Below, piece by piece: positions 63,003-64,000 of a stretch of 64,000 nt of DNA. Numbering within the stretch: the first letter of the stretch is position 1; each line of letters begins with the position of its first letter. Source of the DNA: UBA10348 sp002469915 (GTDB taxonomy: Bacteria; Bacteroidota; Rhodothermia; Rhodothermales; UBA10348). The stretch spans positions 1-64,000 of the forward strand of contig JAQWHM010000023.1 in NCBI GenBank assembly GCA_029249345.1. Direction: 5' to 3'. The notes beneath the pieces are model-generated. The model saw nothing but the letters and a program-made list of their open reading frames with translations, was not told the origin of the DNA and made no database searches. A program made the translations under genes and the position numbers.

Positions 63003-63895
63003 AGACGCCCCAGAATGATTCCTACCGCAAATAGTACTGAAACGATCAATAGGTTTCTGGCCGTCATAGCGAGAGCAGCGTTGAGCAGATGCCCCTCGGA
63101 TTCGGGAACCGTCCGCAATAGCCTAATTGGTTCTCGATACATCGGATAAGCCAGAAGAGCTAGTAAAATCCAAGGTGTAAACCCAGAAACCAGCCACAGA
63201 AACAGGACTACTCCGGCCGAGAAAGCAACGCATCCCACGTACATCGTGAGTCCAAATGCTCTGCTCGTTCGAACAATCAGGGTGTTTTTACCCACCGCAG
63301 CATCTTGCTCACGGTCACGAATATTGTTGACCAAAAGGATGGCTACGGCCAGAAGGCCTGGCACAATACCAACAACCCAGATGGGCCAAGGCCATGTGAG
63401 CGATTGCACGAAATAGGTGCCTGCGACCGCAACAGGGCCGAAAAAAATGAGCACAAAGACATCGGCGATACCCAGATAGGCCAAGGAATATTTTCCGCCC
63501 GTGTACAAAAGTCCAAAGACGATCGAACAAATCCCTATCAGGACTATGGGCCATCCTCCTCGCACCATCAGATAGCCACCAGAGACGACGGCTAGTCCAA
63601 AGGTCAGCATCGTCGCGGTTTTCATACCAGATCGGCTGACTAAACCAGAATGAACCACTCGGCGAGGCCCTAATCTTTCATCGGTGTCTGCACCTTTGTC
63701 GAAATCGGCGAGATCATTGTAAAAGTTGGTTCCAATTTGAATCAACATGGCTCCCACCAGGGCCAGAATGGCTGATGGAATATGTTCTACGCCGTTCGAG
63801 AAAGCCAAGGCTATGCCAATGAGCACCGGAGAGACCGCGGCCCAAAGCGTTTTGGGCCGCGCGGCTTCAATCCATATGGAAACGCGTGAACCCAA
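62999..63895 (-). CDS. menA: 1,4-Dihydroxy-2-naphthoate polyprenyltransferase
   Basis: 298 residues from a TTG start at 63895. UbiA-family membrane prenyltransferase with about eight to nine helices; first Asp motif FYNDLADFDKGADTDER and second NIRDREQDAAVGKNTL. Adds the prenyl tail in menaquinone synthesis. It begins 2 nt after the menB stop, so the TTG is the only start that fits the operon. Confidence 0.94.
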   Translation of the reverse strand: MGSRVSIWIEAARPKTLWAAVSPVLIGIALAFSNGVEHIPSAILALVGAMLIQIGTNFYNDLADFDKGADTDERLGPRRVVHSGLVSRSGMKTATMLTFGLAVVSGGYLMVRGGWPIVLIGICSIVFGLLYTGGKYSLAYLGIADVFVLIFFGPVAVAGTYFVQSLTWPWPIWVVGIVPGLLAVAILLVNNIRDREQDAAVGKNTLIVRTSRAFGLTMYVGCVAFSAGVVLFLWLVSGFTPWILLALLAYPMYREPIRLLRTVPESEGHLLNAALAMTARNLLIVSVLFAVGIILGRL

Positions 63896-63897
63896 GG

Positions 63898-64000
63898 TTA
63901 GGGCCGAAATGGAAACTTAGAAAAGTCAGGTGCACGTTTCTCATTGAATGCATTTCGCCCTTCTTGACCTTCTTCAGACATGTAAAACAAGAGGGTAGCA
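63898..64000 (-). CDS. menB: 1,4-Dihydroxy-2-naphthoyl-CoA synthase, C-terminal part (runs off the window)
   Basis: The last about 33 codons are present: the reverse complement reads LLFYMSEEGQEGRNAFNEKR then APDFSKFPFRP and a stop at 63900-63898. This is the conserved C-terminus of MenB, the crotonase-fold ring-closing enzyme. It is the first men gene in the window, with menA starting 2 nt later. Confidence 0.92.
   Translation of the reverse strand, partial: ATLLFYMSEEGQEGRNAFNEKRAPDFSKFPFRP

Overview
The window is a bacterial chromosome segment of about 50% GC, densely coding, from a member of the Bacteroidota/Rhodothermota/Balneolota supergroup. This is inferred from several features: PorV/PorQ-type protein and C-terminal type IX secretion (T9SS) sorting domains, TonB-dependent receptors with an N-terminal carboxypeptidase-regulatory domain, DUF4837- and DUF4296-type lipoproteins, a YpdA/BstA-like (bacillithiol-type) pair, and promoters of the form TTG-N20-TAnnTTTG. 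The rather long proteins with T9SS tails and the complete Men menaquinone genes would suit a marine Rhodothermales-like organism. The genus cannot be set from sequence alone. No phage, IS element, integrase or CRISPR array was seen; the segment looks like core chromosome.

Layout. 1-855 (minus): tRNA-Thr(TGT), tRNA-Tyr(GTA), tRNA-Gly(TCC), tRNA-Thr(GGT) and the start of tuf, one operon behind a clear promoter. 888-3837 (minus): queA, ispD, ispF, dedA. 3981-6700 (plus): a lipoprotein and a TonB-dependent receptor. 6720-11076 (minus): a DsbA-like protein, transketolase, a BtuF-like fragment-length protein, a small membrane protein and a DinB/BstA-like protein. 11257-12165: an MscS channel. 12170-20071 (plus): a complete tryptophan operon trpL(leader peptide)-attenuator-trpE-trpS-trpG-trpD-trpC-trpF-trpB-trpA, followed by two lipoprotein genes in the same run. 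21529-23299 (minus): aroK and a short recQ. 23352-28275 (plus): truA, a Kelch-type lipoprotein, arginine deiminase, tadA, ypdA. 28328-32397: a secreted FG-GAP/UnbV protein and, convergent with it, a seven-heme TPR lipoprotein. 32471-40541 (minus): a TonB-dependent receptor with a ~410-nt leader, a giant T9SS cargo protein and a PorV/PorQ protein. 41092-44752 (minus): tatA, sucD, engB, serA. 44999-47323 (plus): add, aroA. 47326-48562 (minus): an SPFH protein and a short MGMT-family protein. 48688-51891 (plus): murB, ccmB, ccmC, ccmD, ccmE. 51902-64000 (minus): menB (partial), menA, menC, menE, an alpha/beta hydrolase, metH, bioY, a TPR protein, rsmA, mgtE.

How the genes work together. aroK and aroA feed chorismate to the trp operon and to menaquinone (menC/E/B/A here). 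The trp operon appears to be controlled by ribosome-mediated attenuation: a 25-codon leader ORF with four Trp codons, three of them in tandem, lies ahead of a Rho-independent terminator, and the tryptophanyl-tRNA synthetase gene lies inside the regulated operon. Haem-protein assembly (ccmB-E, with a CxxxY-type CcmE) fits the multihaem cytochrome at 30238-32397. The T9SS cargo proteins, PorV-like protein and TonB-dependent receptors describe a cell with an elaborate secreted/surface layer.

The most interesting items are the trp leader attenuator with embedded trpS, a Glu at the position of the catalytic Asp60 of TrpA, the CcmE lacking the haem-binding His, and the TonB receptor/T9SS cargo/PorV locus with a long, possibly structured leader.
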